64,000 bases of DNA from Branchiostoma belcheri (GCF_001625305.1 NW_017804076.1:16780-80779); one strand, 5' to 3'. Shown: positions 31,175 to 43,600, counted from the stretch's first letter. Program-made: numbers and translations. Notes: generated by a model from the letters alone, not told the origin.

Positions 31175-34100
31175 ATGGCGGAACGGGAGAACCCGTTTGC
31201 AACGGAGGCAGTGGTCATCCCGGCCGTGCTTGGTGTCATAGGCATCGTCGGGGTCATCGGAAACGGACTGGTCATCCTGGTCATCGCCAGGTCCAAGGAC
31301 ATGAGAACTGTGACCAACATCTACGTGGTCAACATGGCCGTGACGGATCTAGCCTACCTGGTGTTCAGTATCCCTCCTGCGGCAATAGTGTTCGCCTTTT
31401 CAGAATGGCCGCTGGGAGAGGCCTTGTGCAAGGGCATGCACTACCTCGGCAGGGTAAGGAAAGTTTGTGGGCTAACAGATATAGATCTATTTATTTATCC
31501 GATTTATTTAGTACTGAAAAGTATTTGACTGTGATAATGTCAAGTGTAAATGTGTCAAGTGTAATGTCAAATGAAAATAAGTGTATGTTATGCGTATATC
31601 CCATTTTTTCTACCTTATGTGCCACCACAATCATCTATATGAATTAATGGCATATCACCCCTGTTATCCCTTTAATTTACCAGAAAGAGTTTTTTAAAAT
31701 CTTGATATGGTGAATTAATGGGATAGACCCCGGGGTATCCGTTTAGTTTACCAAAAAGAGATGGTTCATGTATGAAAATTATTATCCATTTCATCCGTTG
31801 GCAACTATTGAAATATAATCACATAGCTATGCACAATTCACAAACACGTATCAGTGAATATGAAGTAATAATATGTAATCTTAGGAATTATGTAAAGACA
31901 CTGAGTTGAACTTTTTAAAGTTCAACTCAGTGTCTTTACATAATTCCTAAGAAAAACATTAAAATGTTGTTATGAAAATTGATAGAGACAGTAGTAAACA
32001 TTGAAGATGTTAGAAAGGGCGTCTGTTAGTGAATTGCCATCTTTTAGTTGAGTTTCACATATACGACCACTTCTCGGCATTGAACTAGAAATATGAGAGA
32101 AACATGGCTATATCAAGAGATGGTGGTGAACGTTTGATTTGAAAGCCTGTAGATTGTAGGTTGGTGGGAAACACTTGTCTGGGAGGGAATTCCAAAGCTT
32201 GGCCGTATACGGGGAAAGAACCTGTCACTGTAAAAATTTTAGGGCGTGAGTGTAGTTGGCTTGCCTCTCCTGTCTTTACCCCTGTCCGTACATGAATACT
32301 AGAAGTATACGTTGAATATGACGAAGAATAAGGTTTTGTTTGATCTAGACTCCTTTTTTTTCGCGAGCTTTGATCAGTGCAAAGTCATAAGCTAAGGGCA
32401 CTGAACGCTCACTGTAGCAACTATATAATAATAATCTCTTCTCCCTAAGTTAGAAACATCAAGCTTACGCAAGTTTCACGAATTGACTCTAGAGGCGAAG
32501 AAGGGGCTACGAAGGAAATTCCCCACCCCATTTTAGTCTTTAGACCATACAGAGGAAAGGTTTCAATGATACGTAAGAAGACTACATCTCTACAATAACA
32601 CTATGATTAAATGTTGAGTAATTGAGCGACAGGAAGAAATAGGTGTGTGGGCTACTAGAAGCCAATTTTACCGGGTTTGTTTCGCATAATACAGCCTTTA
32701 AGCGCAACGCACCGGTCCCAGTATTGTACAGTAAGTACGTAAGACCGGACTGTAAGGTTTGATCCAGGTCATACCAGGATGGTGGGATCCTTAAATGTGC
32801 TTTAAAGGTGTAGCTCTTCTAAAATATGGCTTTTCCTCCCACCCGATACGACGTCCCCAACCAAAGCTAGGTAGTAATTATAACTTTTCACATGAATCAA
32901 GTAAGCAAATAGGTGTAAACTGCTTTTCCCAAGTGCACAACTTTGGTAAATCAAGTTGTTAGTGCTACACGGTTGCCCTTCACACATCACTGACGTTGAA
33001 AAACTCTACACAGTAATATCGACCTACCCTTTTTAGCAGAGATATGTCCGAAAACTGACCGAAAGTACAATTTTGTCTCCTCTGTTCTATCTTCTCCCTA
33101 CTGAAACGAAGCAGCAGACCTCTGGCTTTTTGTTTGTTTGTTTGTTTGTTTTGACAACAACCCGATCGGGCTTGTGTCGTCGCCACTTTACTGAGTCTCA
33201 ATGAGGTGGATGGCAAAAAGCCTCAGTCCTTGATTCTGTTCTTTGAGGAGCTAGATTACTTGAAATTTACGCCAAAGGAACGGTTGGCACACAAGTTTAC
33301 AGAAGCCACCAACAAAACTGTCCCCGGTCTTTCAGTAAGACGAAAATCATCGGTATAACCCACCAAAAATGTGTTCAAAACATCAATGTACAGATTCTTA
33401 GCGGACAGAAGAAAGGGCGGTGACGTTTCGAACAGAAAACTGGGTGGGGGCAATTTTCGTATTATTGAAACTGAAAGACCAGGAACAGCTTTGTTGGTGG
33501 CTTTGGTGAACTTGTGTGTTGACCGTTTCTTTTTCGGTGACTAATCATCATAAATGCGCAAATTTCAAGTACTTTAGTATAGTACTAGTAACGACAGTTG
33601 CCTTTTATGCTTGGGCAGAGCTAAAATTCACCGGTGCAATGTGCCAAGTGGGTAGAGCGTTCGCCAAGTCATGCCAAAATGGTACCTACTGATTTCTCTG
33701 CTTAATACTCAGCATTTGTAAAAGCGAAAAGCGAATGGTAGTTGAACTCACAACACTACCAGTGGACTAGCCCCCTACTGTAGTGATTACACAACTGTGT
33801 GGCCCAATTAAGGGCTATTAAACCGGTGATGGGCACCGCCCTATGCACTACTTGGTGTGGGAAGGACTTTCAACTTTAAGAGCCAAAATTGTGCAAAAAT
33901 GACAGAACACCCGTTCACTGCCAACTCCCTTTTGTTTCTCCTTGGCACTGCGGTTGCTATTCCCGGTCCAAAGAAAGCTTCGTCAACTCAACACCGTGGT
34001 GTATGGCCGGAGATCGCGATCTGATTCCGACGATCGGTTTTTTCCTGGCCTTTCTTTATCTCTGTCTTCAAGTCAAGTGTAGCTGTGATTTCAAAGACTT

Positions 34101-37100
34101 GTACAAAGACACGTGGCATTTTCTTGAACCGTACTTAGTTTCGTCTGCTGAGAAAATAACGAATTATGGCAGCTACTTGGTTGAAAATGTACCCGTAAAC
34201 GTCCAATCCTTTGTACGCCTGTTGGATGAATCTGGTGATTTTCGTTTCTTACAAAACTTAAGCGGGTGCCAGTATACTAGCGGGGCTTCCGCAGTTGATG
34301 GCAGACTGAATCCTGGTCGAAGCCAATTGCTGTGCCGTCGCACACTTCGGTAAAAGGCTCGGGACAAGGGACAGCAGAAAACCTGAAATAGACGAGATGT
34401 ACGCCAAAAAAAAGTTACTCAAGCAACTGAATATGATTTTGGAAACGGTCAGACGTTTCAGGTAGCATCCATGCACTACCTTTCGTCTGTAACACTAGAG
34501 AACTTGTGCAGAAATGCAGGTTTATGGTTTTTGGGGGGTGAATCTTATTGCCTGGATATCTAACCTTCACCGAGGTAGACATACATTGAAGATGTACATT
34601 GTTCATTGATTACAGATCGTTTGTTTCAACGCCTTACTTTGTCAAGCAAAAAAGATAACTACAAGTAGACTCTATACATCGTCCCCAAAATGAAAGACGA
34701 GAAAAAACGGGGCAAATGGGAGAAAATGCCACGTGTCTTTGTACAAGTCTTTGAAATCACAGCTACAGTTGATTTGAGGACAGAGATAAAGGAAGGCCAA
34801 CAAAAACCGATCGTCGGAATCAGATCGCGATCTCCATACACCACGGTGTTGAGTTGATGAAGCTTTGTTTGGACCGGGAATAGCAACTGAGAAGGAGAAA
34901 CAAAAGGGAGTTGGCAGTGAACGTGTGTTCTGCTATTTTTGCACAGTTTTGGCTCGTAAAGTTGAAAGTCCTTCCCGCACTAGGTAGTGCATATGGCGGT
35001 GCCCATCTCCGGTTCAATAGCCCTTGGGCCACACAGTTGTGCAATCACTACAGTAGGGGGCTAGTCCACAGGTCATGCAGGTAGTGGTGTGTGTTCAACC
35101 ACTACTCGCTTTTCGCTTTTCCAATGCTTTTCCAATGCTGAGTACTAAGCATAGAAATCAGTATGCACCATTTTGGCATGACTTGGCGAACGCTCTACCC
35201 ACTTGGCACATTGCACCGGTGCATGTTAGCTATGCCCAAGCATAAAAGGCAAATGTCGTTACTAAATTACTTGAAATTTAGGCATTTATGATTATTAGTC
35301 ACCGAAAGGGAAACGTTCAACACACAAGTTTACTTATAATAAGCCACCAACGTTAACAAAACTGTTCTAGGTCTTTCGGTAACATGAAAACCATTTTGTG
35401 CTTTAAACGCCACCGCCGTTTCTTCTGTCTGCTGAGCATAAGAATCTATACATTGATGAACGAATTATGGCTGGTACCTGGTTGAAAATATACCCTATTT
35501 CGAAAACATTCGATGTAATTCTTTATAAAAGTTGGATAAAACTTTTGATTTTTATAAAAGGTATGGCGGGTGCCAGTATACCGGCAGGACTTGTGCTAAT
35601 TGTATGGACAATTGCAAAACACTCAAGAATGCTTGGGTTATGGTTATGTCACTCCACGCGTTCTAGTTTATAGTAGTAGACTATCTTTCCACTAACAATA
35701 GAGACGAATTGCGAAGTTGTACAAATAGACAATATATGCCCTGTTTGCATAAGCAAAGACAACGTGCAGAATTAGCACAACTGTTAGGTAAAAATCTAAA
35801 ATTTCGAATGTAGGACGGTGGTGACAAGAGCTTGCATAATCTGACGCAAACATCAACAGGTGACCAATGTTAAACCGAATTTGATCGCACAACAAATGCC
35901 ACAATTAATGATAACAGTAAGGTCAGTGCAACACGACAATTGTAAGGGCATCCCGTCCTAGGTAACTATGTAGGTGCGAACGTTTTTGCACGGCACCTAC
36001 ATTCAAACCTGGCCGCTGAAAATTCGCACATCGCCGAAACTGGTCTGTGTGATCTTGTCATATCAATTTTTGTCCACATACGTATTATCAAGTGCCAATT
36101 TCATTGTGACATTGATACAATAGACAGCGGCTGGTAGACAGATATAAGCTTTCTCCCCGCTATTTGAAACAAAACGGCGCCATAAAAATCTTACACCCTC
36201 TTTCTCTAGCTGATGCTACCTCATAGCGACCACTGAGAGAGAGCGACCAAAATTAAACCGATCGCTTAACGAATTTCTAAAACTTCGGTGTGTTTCTTGC
36301 ACTTTTTTAAAATCAAATTTCAACATCATGTACCAATTACGATTATCTTAAGTCAAGGCTGACACAAATTGATTTTCTGTCGCTCTACGATCGTCGACAT
36401 GTGGAAAGGGGACCTAGAAGACCCTACCACAACTTCACGAATTTTGCCTCCCGAACGCAAGCCGAACGTCTCCCAATCATGGTTAGGAGTAGGTCGGCGT
36501 AAAGTCGGCCGGTGTTCGGCGAATTCGGATACTATCCGACTGCGCCAGCCAAGTATTTAAAATGTTTGAAACATTCGGGCGTTGGTCGGGAAGTTCGACC
36601 ATTGTTGGCTGGCATTCGGCTGCAAGTCGGGAGAACGCCAGCCAAACATTTGGGAGTAAGTCGGCAGTGTGCGGGAGTCAAATTTGACACAAATTTAACT
36701 CAAATTCGTTTCCATTCTTACAGAAAGGTAGGCGAGATCAGAGTGCTCCCGACCGTCAGCCGAATCTGGTCGGCTGGTGTTCGGGAACAAATTCGGGGAT
36801 GGTCGTGAATGTGTCTCACATGCAGTAGCTAGCCAAGCGTCAGCCAAAGCGAATCAGAAGATAAACTTAAAAGCGCAAATCGGACCCGAAAAGGCTGCGT
36901 GTCCGCAATTAAGTTTTCGGACTCTTAGTCATTACTTTTGACCAGAATAGCCGCTGGCACGTTCCAAATGCAAGCGGTCAACGTTCTGAAGCATTGCTGT
37001 GGATTTGAAGAGTTGTAGGCTTTGTCATCTTGATGTCTGGAAACAACGCAGGATGTTTATACTTTGTTACGATTACTGCATCGCAATCGTACAGTATATT

Positions 37101-40100
37101 TTGCCTCATTCAAAGTTTAATCTTAATTGTTGGCAATGTAGGGCGCTCGACAAATCATATGTGTCATCTTTGCTTTGCCAGTAAACTTTGCACGAGGCTT
37201 ACTAATCGTAATCTGAAACAGACTCCGAGCTAACGTATGCCTTGCTTGATTTTTTAACCGCATTTTAATTTTTTTTTCACATTTTAAACTAAAGTGTCCT
37301 GTATATGTTACCATACGGCAGAATCAAACGGTCTTTTTAAAGGTCAAACTGGTCCTGTTTTTGTCGAATCCATGACCTCGCCTTAGTCACCTACACTTCA
37401 GCCTCACAAATACCCCCGGGGAATCGGCAGTACTTCTGGTTAAAGAACCAGATCCGAGTCCAAGAAACTTAATCACAAGCAGGCCATGCAGAGAGGGCAA
37501 TGCCCGATAGAAGGCCATTGGTTGACATTGAAGCGACCGGAAAATAACTGAACGGCTTGTTTATCGTGAGGTTCAGTGGGTGGAGGCGGTGGCTTAGTTT
37601 GTGCATTGTTTTGGTGACAATGTTACGTTGCAATTATCATACATTCAGTGGCATTCGACTTGAATGTCGGCATCTACCACTATCTATAGCAATTTTAGCA
37701 ACGATAGAACAGTTACTTCAGCGCGTATAGGCCAAGTGCTTTGGTAACCTACATTGTCACTGCCTCTATGTATAGATGATGAGAACGTTTCTTTGGTCAT
37801 TTGTTACTCGAAGGACGAGAGAGCATAGTACCTAAACATGAGCCATAAACATGAACAAAATGTGGCCAAATTTGGCCAAATCAGCCCCTACTGTTCTCTT
37901 TTAATAATCGCGTTTGCCTGGTCGATTTTTATTTCTGAAAGTGTGATTTTTTTAAATTTCCTGCCCAGGGAATACGCTTCTTTGCTCATTTATCACTCTA
38001 ATGAGAAGGCAGCATACATGTAGTACATTAATATGAGCCGGTAATGTAAAAATGTGGCCAAATTTGGCCAAATCAGCCCCTACTCTTCTCTACTAATAAG
38101 CGTGTTGGCTTCTTAGATTTGTATTTCTGAAAGTGCCATTTTTTTTTATATTTCCTGCACAGGGGACGCACCAGGCCGCCTGTTTGACGCTGACTGCCAT
38201 GAGTATTGACCGGTTTTGTGCCATAGTTTTACCGTTCAGGACCGTCAACTTCAGACAGCCACGAGTTGCCATCATCATCAGCGTCTGCATCTGGATAAGT
38301 GAGTATCAAAAGAACTTTTTTCTCCAAACCCATAATTTATGTTTACATAATTCATGTTTTACCTTCACAGAAGAAAAACATGCATGTTTTTGCTCTGTTT
38401 GTTTTTCTTCTTCTCCAAACTCATAAGGTCAATAAGCTGGACCAGACGTCTGTCACCATGGTAATTGGTGATGTAGCAGACACGCAGTGGTGTTGGGTTA
38501 CATTATGTAGCAAGAGTTGGAGGGGCTGGTCATCATATACTGGTGTATGAATGTATTTGAATACGGATTAACAGAACTGTACTTTGTTAGGCTAGGGAAT
38601 GCTAGAACATGATCTGTGTTGGCAAAAAAACATGGATACAGAATATCTTACTTTCTGAGAGGAGTAAAGGAGGCCAGGGTGTACCAACCTTCTTTCTCTC
38701 GCCCCCGGGACGGGGGACACTATCGACTTCCGACTTTGACCTATTGTTGACGTATTGATCACAGCAATTGGGTCAGAAAGTTGAGGAAGCCTGATTGAAA
38801 AATCTTAGAGTTGGAGAAGAAGAATGCACGTAGTTATGGGTCTTTCATACTTAAATACCGGGTCCCAACTCTTCTTTTGGTGGCAACGGATGGATAACAG
38901 CAGGCTAGTATTATGACTGGCTACATGGTAGAGGGTTGACCTAGTAGGTATGCGCTGGTCTTCTGCAGAGCAAGCAATAGTTCAAATACATTAGCCTGAA
39001 CAGATGTTTTAAAAACGTTCTGTCTGAATGTTGATGAAACACGAGAAAGCAACTGGTCTGGGAATGTCGTATTTCAGCAGCACGAAGTCTATCCAGGTTC
39101 CCACACATATGTTTGTATTCAATTTTGTAAGTGGTCAAGGGGCAGCAATCGTACGCGTCACCGTTTCCAGGGCGACTGTTTTCAAACACCACAACTGACA
39201 TTTAACAAAACCACATCAATCACTTTGGGGTGAACTTTCCAGCAGTATAGCTAGGAAGCAAGGAGAATATTCCTTGCTAGGTAGTTAGTTAGTTTGCACA
39301 GTTTAAGTGGAATTTTTCAATATTCCAAGCTATACGATGTAATCAAACAGGCTGTTGTCTTTACAAACTTGAAACGCAATCACGAGAGATGACAACAGGT
39401 CACTAATTTATTCTAATGAGCAATTCGAATTAGTATGCAAGAAACGGATTCATCGAAGATATTTGGCACCAACTCAGTATCATGGGCAAGTTAAAGCGTT
39501 TTCCCAAAAGTTAACAAGGATTTGACTCACCAAATTTCGACCAGTCCTCTGGTCTTCCGGAAATGGGACATAGGCAACGGGTCAAAGGTGGATGGTAGTT
39601 GGCAGTGGCCCCCGTCCTGGTTAAATGAAGGTTCCAATATGTTGTATACCGACACAGGCGTTTTTTTTTCAGTATAAAAGTATGATATTATATTGCTTGT
39701 ATATATTACTTCACTTCTGTTGTAAAATATGTGTGGAGTCCAACATCTGATGCCTAGTGCTTCACCTTGTATTGTTGTTGCAATTTGAATAAAATATGAT
39801 GTTTTTCTCCGTACAGGTTCGTTGCTGATAAATATACCTGTTGCCCTCCGCTTCGAAGTGTTCCATGTTCCCAGCGGCCAGACCCTGTGTCGAGAGAACT
39901 GGGAGTCCATGGATGCCCAGAAGTCCTATTTTGTCTACGTCTTCGTCATCACGTACCTGGTACCAGTGTTCATCAGCGCCGTGTGCGGGTCGCTTATTGT
40001 GCGGCAGCTGATTCGCAGCTCAAAGATGCCACGGACGAATCTGGATAGACATGAACGAAGGGTAATTTCCAATTAATTCATGAATTAACTGATTAATACA

Positions 40101-41165
40101 CTGGGAGAAATGAGAAAATTAAAGCCATGATGTTGCTTTGATTATATGGATGACATCCGCGCGCGAGTTTTCGTCAATTTCCAAAAAAAGCTTTCGACCA
40201 TACTGTCAATCGCACAAAGCAGCTGCAAAATGAGCAAATGTATGCCGTAAATTTAAAAAAAAAATTCGATAGCGATACTAATGTCGTAGAATGCCAAAAT
40301 CAATTCCAAAGGAACAAGAAGAAAGTGTGAATAAATGAAAATGAAGAGACTATTATTCGACATACCATACCTTCTTGTCTTGACCACGTAGATTTCATAA
40401 TGAAGGCATCTTTTCTTGCCAAACTTTTTTTATTCGCACGGTTGCATCAGTTTTGCCACCCAGAGGATGTCATCCAGGTCACGGTTTTATGTATTTGCAC
40501 GCGGTAACCACTTGTAGAATGTCCCTGCGGTTACTAAAGACTAGCCTGCTTTAACGTGTTGTCCCTGTCATGTGTTAATTTCTGGTATCGTCTCTTGTGT
40601 ACAGATGCGCCGTGTGACGGCCATGGTGTTAGGAGTGACGTTCCAGTTCGCCCTGCTGTGGCTACCGACTCACGGCATCAACCTGTGGCGCGTCGCGAAC
40701 CCGCTCGTCCTGGGCGGCATCACGCTCTACCGCGTCAAGATGGCCTTCACCTGCCTCGCCTTCGCCAACTCAGCCTTAAACCCGTTCGTCTACACCTTCT
40801 TTGGGGAGAATTTCAGAGTGGGACTCCGGAGAGTTTTACCGTGTTGCTGCAGGAGGGCCATCGGAACATCGGTACAGAGCTCCACGCGGAGGTCGTCGGT
40901 GCCCCATCGAAGACTAAGCGCGCAGATGAGCAACAGGAGCGTGCATTGCCATAGACAATGCTCCACGGATGGAGCACGTAGAGACTTCGTGGTGGAGATT
41001 GGTGAGCAGAGTCCTCACACTCCACTGAGTCCAGGTGAGGAGATTCCTCACACTCCACTGAGTCCAGTGACTGATGATCAAACCGACATACTCACAGACT
41101 TCTGCTCGTGCCAAAGAATCCTCAACATTTGCAAAAAGGAAAAATCGTTAAGTAGCAGAGTATGA
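31175..41165 (+). CDS. Rhodopsin-class neuropeptide receptor (galanin/allatostatin/kisspeptin receptor type), 4 exons
   Basis: A seven-helix plasma-membrane receptor that would couple a peptide ligand to G proteins. Exons: 31175-31453, 38163-38298, 39817-40061 and 40605-41165. Splice sites and phases agree, giving 406 residues. TM1 has GN30, TM2 NMAVTD58, loop 1 W and C in SEWPLGEALC, TM3 ends DRF (109-111) instead of DRY, TM4 has the Trp, loop 2 has the disulfide Cys in GQTLCRENW, TM6 has FALLWLPTHG and TM7 has NPFVY (279-283). The tail has CCCRR (a likely palmitoylation site) and a duplicated PHTPLSP segment. MRTVTN before TM2 and TLTAMSIDR fit the kisspeptin/galanin/allatostatin-A group; the exact ligand cannot be told. 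The extracellular N terminus is very short (about 12 residues) with no N-glycosylation site. Confidence 0.92.
31640..31765 (+). repeat. Short tandem duplication in GPCR intron 1
   Basis: The phrase gaattaatggcatatcaccc...tttaatttaccagaaagag recurs as gaattaatgggatagacccc...tttagtttaccaaaaagag about 70 bp later. Confidence 0.7.
31880..31951. repeat. Perfect 35-bp palindrome with a 2-bp centre in GPCR intron 1
   Basis: The arms 31880-31914 and 31917-31951 are exact reverse complements (from CTTAGGAATTATG to its mirror), separated by TT. There are no mismatches and no transposon-like ends. Transcribed, it would form a 35-bp hairpin. Confidence 0.95.
32040..32240 (-). mobile_element. LINE C-terminal tail fragment
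   Basis: The reverse complement matches the 55500-55700 copy almost base for base (cattgaactagaaatatgag, aaagcctgtagattgtaggt, gagggaattccaaagctt). That copy encodes [19 protein letters not shown], a LINE RT tail. Confidence 0.75.
32790..32995 (-). repeat. Dispersed SINE-like repeat, second copy
   Basis: It contains ccaaccaaagctaggtagta, gtgtaaactgcttttcccaa and gtgcacaac, matching the 61680-62070 copy. It lies in GPCR intron 1. Confidence 0.6.
33240..35400. repeat. Large inverted-repeat complex (~700-bp arms) in GPCR intron 1
   Basis: The left arm (about 33465-34150) reappears reverse-complemented at about 34690-35390. Matched landmarks include gatcgcgatctgattccgac/gtcggaatcagatcgcgatc, gacttgtacaaagacacgtg and gtagagcgttcgccaagtca. 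A third, shorter copy of the outer part lies at about 33240-33345, facing the left arm, so the left end is itself a hairpin. The intervening 34400-34500 carries an inverted copy of the 7931-8077 family. The arms are diverged by several percent and small indels. Confidence 0.85.
33889..34353 (+). other. 154-codon open frame of unknown meaning inside the inverted repeat
   Basis: It contains a hydrophobic stretch LIPTIGFFLAFLYLCLQVKC that could be a signal or membrane segment. The equivalent arm copy on the minus strand is interrupted by stops, and no splice partner or family was recognised. It is probably a chance frame in a repeat, or a decayed captured exon. Confidence 0.15.
36405..36818. mobile_element. 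TIR element rich in TCGG/CCGA repeats, fullest copy
   Basis: The left end (ccacaacttcacgaattttg then cctcccgaac and gccgaacg) is mirrored at the right (gttcgggaacaaattcgggg, then tggtcgtgaatgtg). The interior repeats gtcggc.g/ttcgg words many times. Related pieces lie at about 49258-49410, 49543-49660 and 57415-57520, which start with cgtcacacattcacgaa-like ends. Confidence 0.7.
36819..38162. other. Remainder of GPCR intron 1
   Basis: No gene was recognised. A phrase, gtggccaaatttggccaaat followed by cagcccctact.ttctct, is repeated at about 37860-37900 and 38055-38095, indicating an approximately 195-bp local duplication. The rest is featureless to me. Confidence 0.5.
38353..38560 (-). repeat. 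Dispersed repeat family R, copy 5 (inverted)
   Basis: Reverse-complement matches include ttcttcttctccaaact, aaggtcaataagctg, agacgtctgtcaccatggta and gtgttgggttacatt. It starts about 55 bp after the donor of GPCR exon 2. Confidence 0.75.
40140..40490. mobile_element. Possible diverged relative of the GGCCACA MITE family
   Basis: The left tatggatgacatcc and right ggatgtcatcca match the sub-terminal phrase of the Harbinger-type MITEs and face each other. The outer GGCCACA ends and the target duplication are not visible. It lies in GPCR intron 3. Confidence 0.4.
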
Positions 41166-42720
41166 GACGTATCATAACCTCAATCCAGTTCAACTACCTT
41201 CTTACAATTTCGTGACCTCTTTTATGAAAATATTATGTTTAATTCTAAAATACCGATTTATCAGAGTAATATATCATGTGACGTTTGCGCACGTATAACG
41301 CAGTCATATATACTTAATATCTAGTATCTATTGTAGACGGGTCTATTTTCCATAATAGAAATCATCGTGGGTTAGCAGCTCAAGGACTGCATAGTATGGC
41401 CTTGACACAATTGAAAGTATGTCTTACCAATTTATTAACATAACATTACATAATATAATATAGTCGTTAGTTCTTTAAATAGTAATTTATCCCAATCTAA
41501 TAAGTACCGTTATTTTATTAAATGGAACTAGATTAACAATAGAATACAGAAATACGATAAGTAGTAAGTAAGAATTAAGCTGACCTCCAAAAGACTCCTT
41601 GATTAACAACACTAGTATATGAATTTTACATGACCGATTTAGAATCATAAAGACGTGGATATATGTACATATGTGGACACTGAAGTGAGGGTTGACAAAC
41701 GGTACGCTAGACACTATTAGGGTGACAAGTGTTCTATGTATCTCTTGTTAATGTTGGTTAACATGAAATTGTAAATACGGTCTATATTTAAACTTTAAAG
41801 TAAACACGAGATTATCAAAGGAATTAGCATGTGGGTGTGTTGATCTCATCCTAATGTAAATGACTAATATTTTCCTGTATACACTTTGGTTTTGTATACC
41901 TTTTTATTTGGATTAGATTATTTTGTACAATTGTTTTCAATTAATTTCTGTAATTTATTTGGGGGCTACTCAAGTTAATTGATTTGCCATTTTGCGTTCC
42001 GTTTCTTTTCTTTGTACATTAATATTATTTGTATGGTTGCCTTGGCTATGTTCGGTTTTCTATTTATTATCAATTTTTCATTGCAGTATTATCAATTGTC
42101 GTTGGATCCATGGTTTTCTTGTGTATCATGTATACATGTATCATGTGTATATGTATACATGTTCTTGCTTCTATTACTTTTCATTTGTACGTATTGCCAG
42201 ATTGAAATGCAATACAAAATTTCAAAAAATAACCAATGAAATATAATTGAATTAAGAGACCTGATCATTGAATTAAGGTTATGGAACTAAGGGTTATTCT
42301 GCATTGTGCAGTGCAGGTAAAACATATACCATAATGTGCGTTGCGTTTTTTTTTTTTGTTTCTGATTAAAGAGGCAAAATTTCAATACCGTCTAAGACTA
42401 TTTTTGAGTTGTCATAACGTATAAACACTTACAAGGGTACGGAGCCAGAAATCGAGTTAACATTATTTTCTATGTGCACCACTTAGTTTCTGAGTTAAGT
42501 ATATTTGCACGAAGTTGATAAATACATTTTTACATATCTTGAAACCTACCCACTTACAAACGTGCAAACGGAACGAAATCCTACCTGCAAACATACCCTA
42601 AAGCGTGCGTAAAGGAGCCTGCGAAAGAAGAAACGGAACATTTACGCATGCTGTAAATTGTGCGGTAGGGGGGGGGGGGGTTGTATAGTGCTTGGTGAAT
42701 ATAAAAACGTCAAAGTCTTT
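41166..42720. other. 3' flank of the GPCR gene
   Basis: AT-rich sequence, presumably including the receptor 3' untranslated region. No canonical AATAAA was found close to the stop. A palindromic tatacatgta cluster lies at 42125-42160. No gene was recognised. Confidence 0.5.
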
Positions 42721-42724
42721 GGTA

Positions 42725-42955
42725 TGACGGAATCGAACTCAAGACTTACCGAAAGCTACTCTCCAAGCAGAGGTTTGGGTTTTGGCTTTTGGGCGTGTTT
42801 TTAGTCTTTTTTATCGGGGTTTATTTTTTTGAGTTGGCGTAAAAAAATTCCAGTGCAAAAAAAGAAACCCGCCAAAAATAAGCCAAAACCCAAACCTCTG
42901 CTTGGAGAGTTACCGAATGCAAGGCGAGCACTCTATCCTCTAGGCCACTCTAAAC
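42725..42955 (-). repeat. tRNA-like sequence (SINE head or tRNA pseudogene) split by an insertion
   Basis: On the minus strand the right part gives an A-box-like TGGCCTAGAGGATAGAGTGC and an anticodon-arm-like GCTCGCCTTGCATTCGGTAA. After removal of the insert, the left part supplies a B-box-like GAGTTCGATTCC. The parts resemble tRNA-Ala(UGC) in layout. The insert (42757-42911) disrupts it, so it is not a functional tRNA gene. Confidence 0.6.
42757..42911. mobile_element. 155-bp MITE with 9-bp target duplication inside a tRNA-like sequence
   Basis: The left end TACTCTCCAAGCAGAGGTTT and the right end AAACCTCTGCTTGGAGAGTT are inverted repeats that continue for about 35 bp. Flanks are ACCGAAAGC (42748-42756) and ACCGAATGC (42912-42920), a 9-bp duplication with one mismatch. 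An 8-9 bp duplication points to a hAT- or Mutator-type transposase. No coding sequence is present. Confidence 0.85.
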
Positions 42956-43435
42956 TCTTGCTGAAGCCTCTTTACCTCAGTTCTACACATGCTGTCCTAC
43001 TTCCATTACGAGTGGCCTTGTCAGAGCATTATCAGGGGGACCACCGTGCCACATGGTAGATGCCTTGAAAACACCGCCCTTTCTCCCAATTAGGGTTGGC
43101 AGATGTTCAGCGTTAATGTTTATCTGCTGGTGAGTTACGTCTGTCCTGACACGGTACTGATACAAGGTCGCGGGGCAACCCCTGTACGCTTCAGGAGGCC
43201 CGCGCTAATGCACAGTGCACGCATCTTCTGTACATGATTAGCGTATGAATGAAGAGGCTCTTTTTACACAACCATCTATAGTATATGTGTAGATACGTAA
43301 ATATTGTACGTTTGGGAGTGCATCTATAGCAGCGACACCTGTGCTGCAGTGCAATGTGAACCAGTCAGAATTGCCCTGAGGAAGGTGACAGACGGTCACC
43401 GAAACGTCGGCTGTGAATAAAATTAAAAAAGAAAA

Positions 43436-43600
43436 TGAAATGGAATAAGCTACCACGTGATTGTTTCTTATGGGTATAACCTTAAACTTTTCAAGTCTAA
43501 GGTCAACAAACATCTGTCCTCACTGTCTAATCCAAAACATTTTGAGTGGCTCTCATGAGCCTTGTTTTGTAGTGAATCATGAAGTAATAATAAATAAAAA
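43436..43600 (+). mobile_element. LINE C-terminal tail fragment
   Basis: It encodes a WNKLPRDCF phrase, then aaacttttcaagtctaaggt and aacaaacatctgtcctcact, matching 21178-21345 and inverted 47470-47690. Confidence 0.7.

Noticed and set aside
40572..40604. Extra in-frame residues upstream of GPCR exon 4
   Set aside because: They precede the acceptor AG at 40603-40604 and are intronic.
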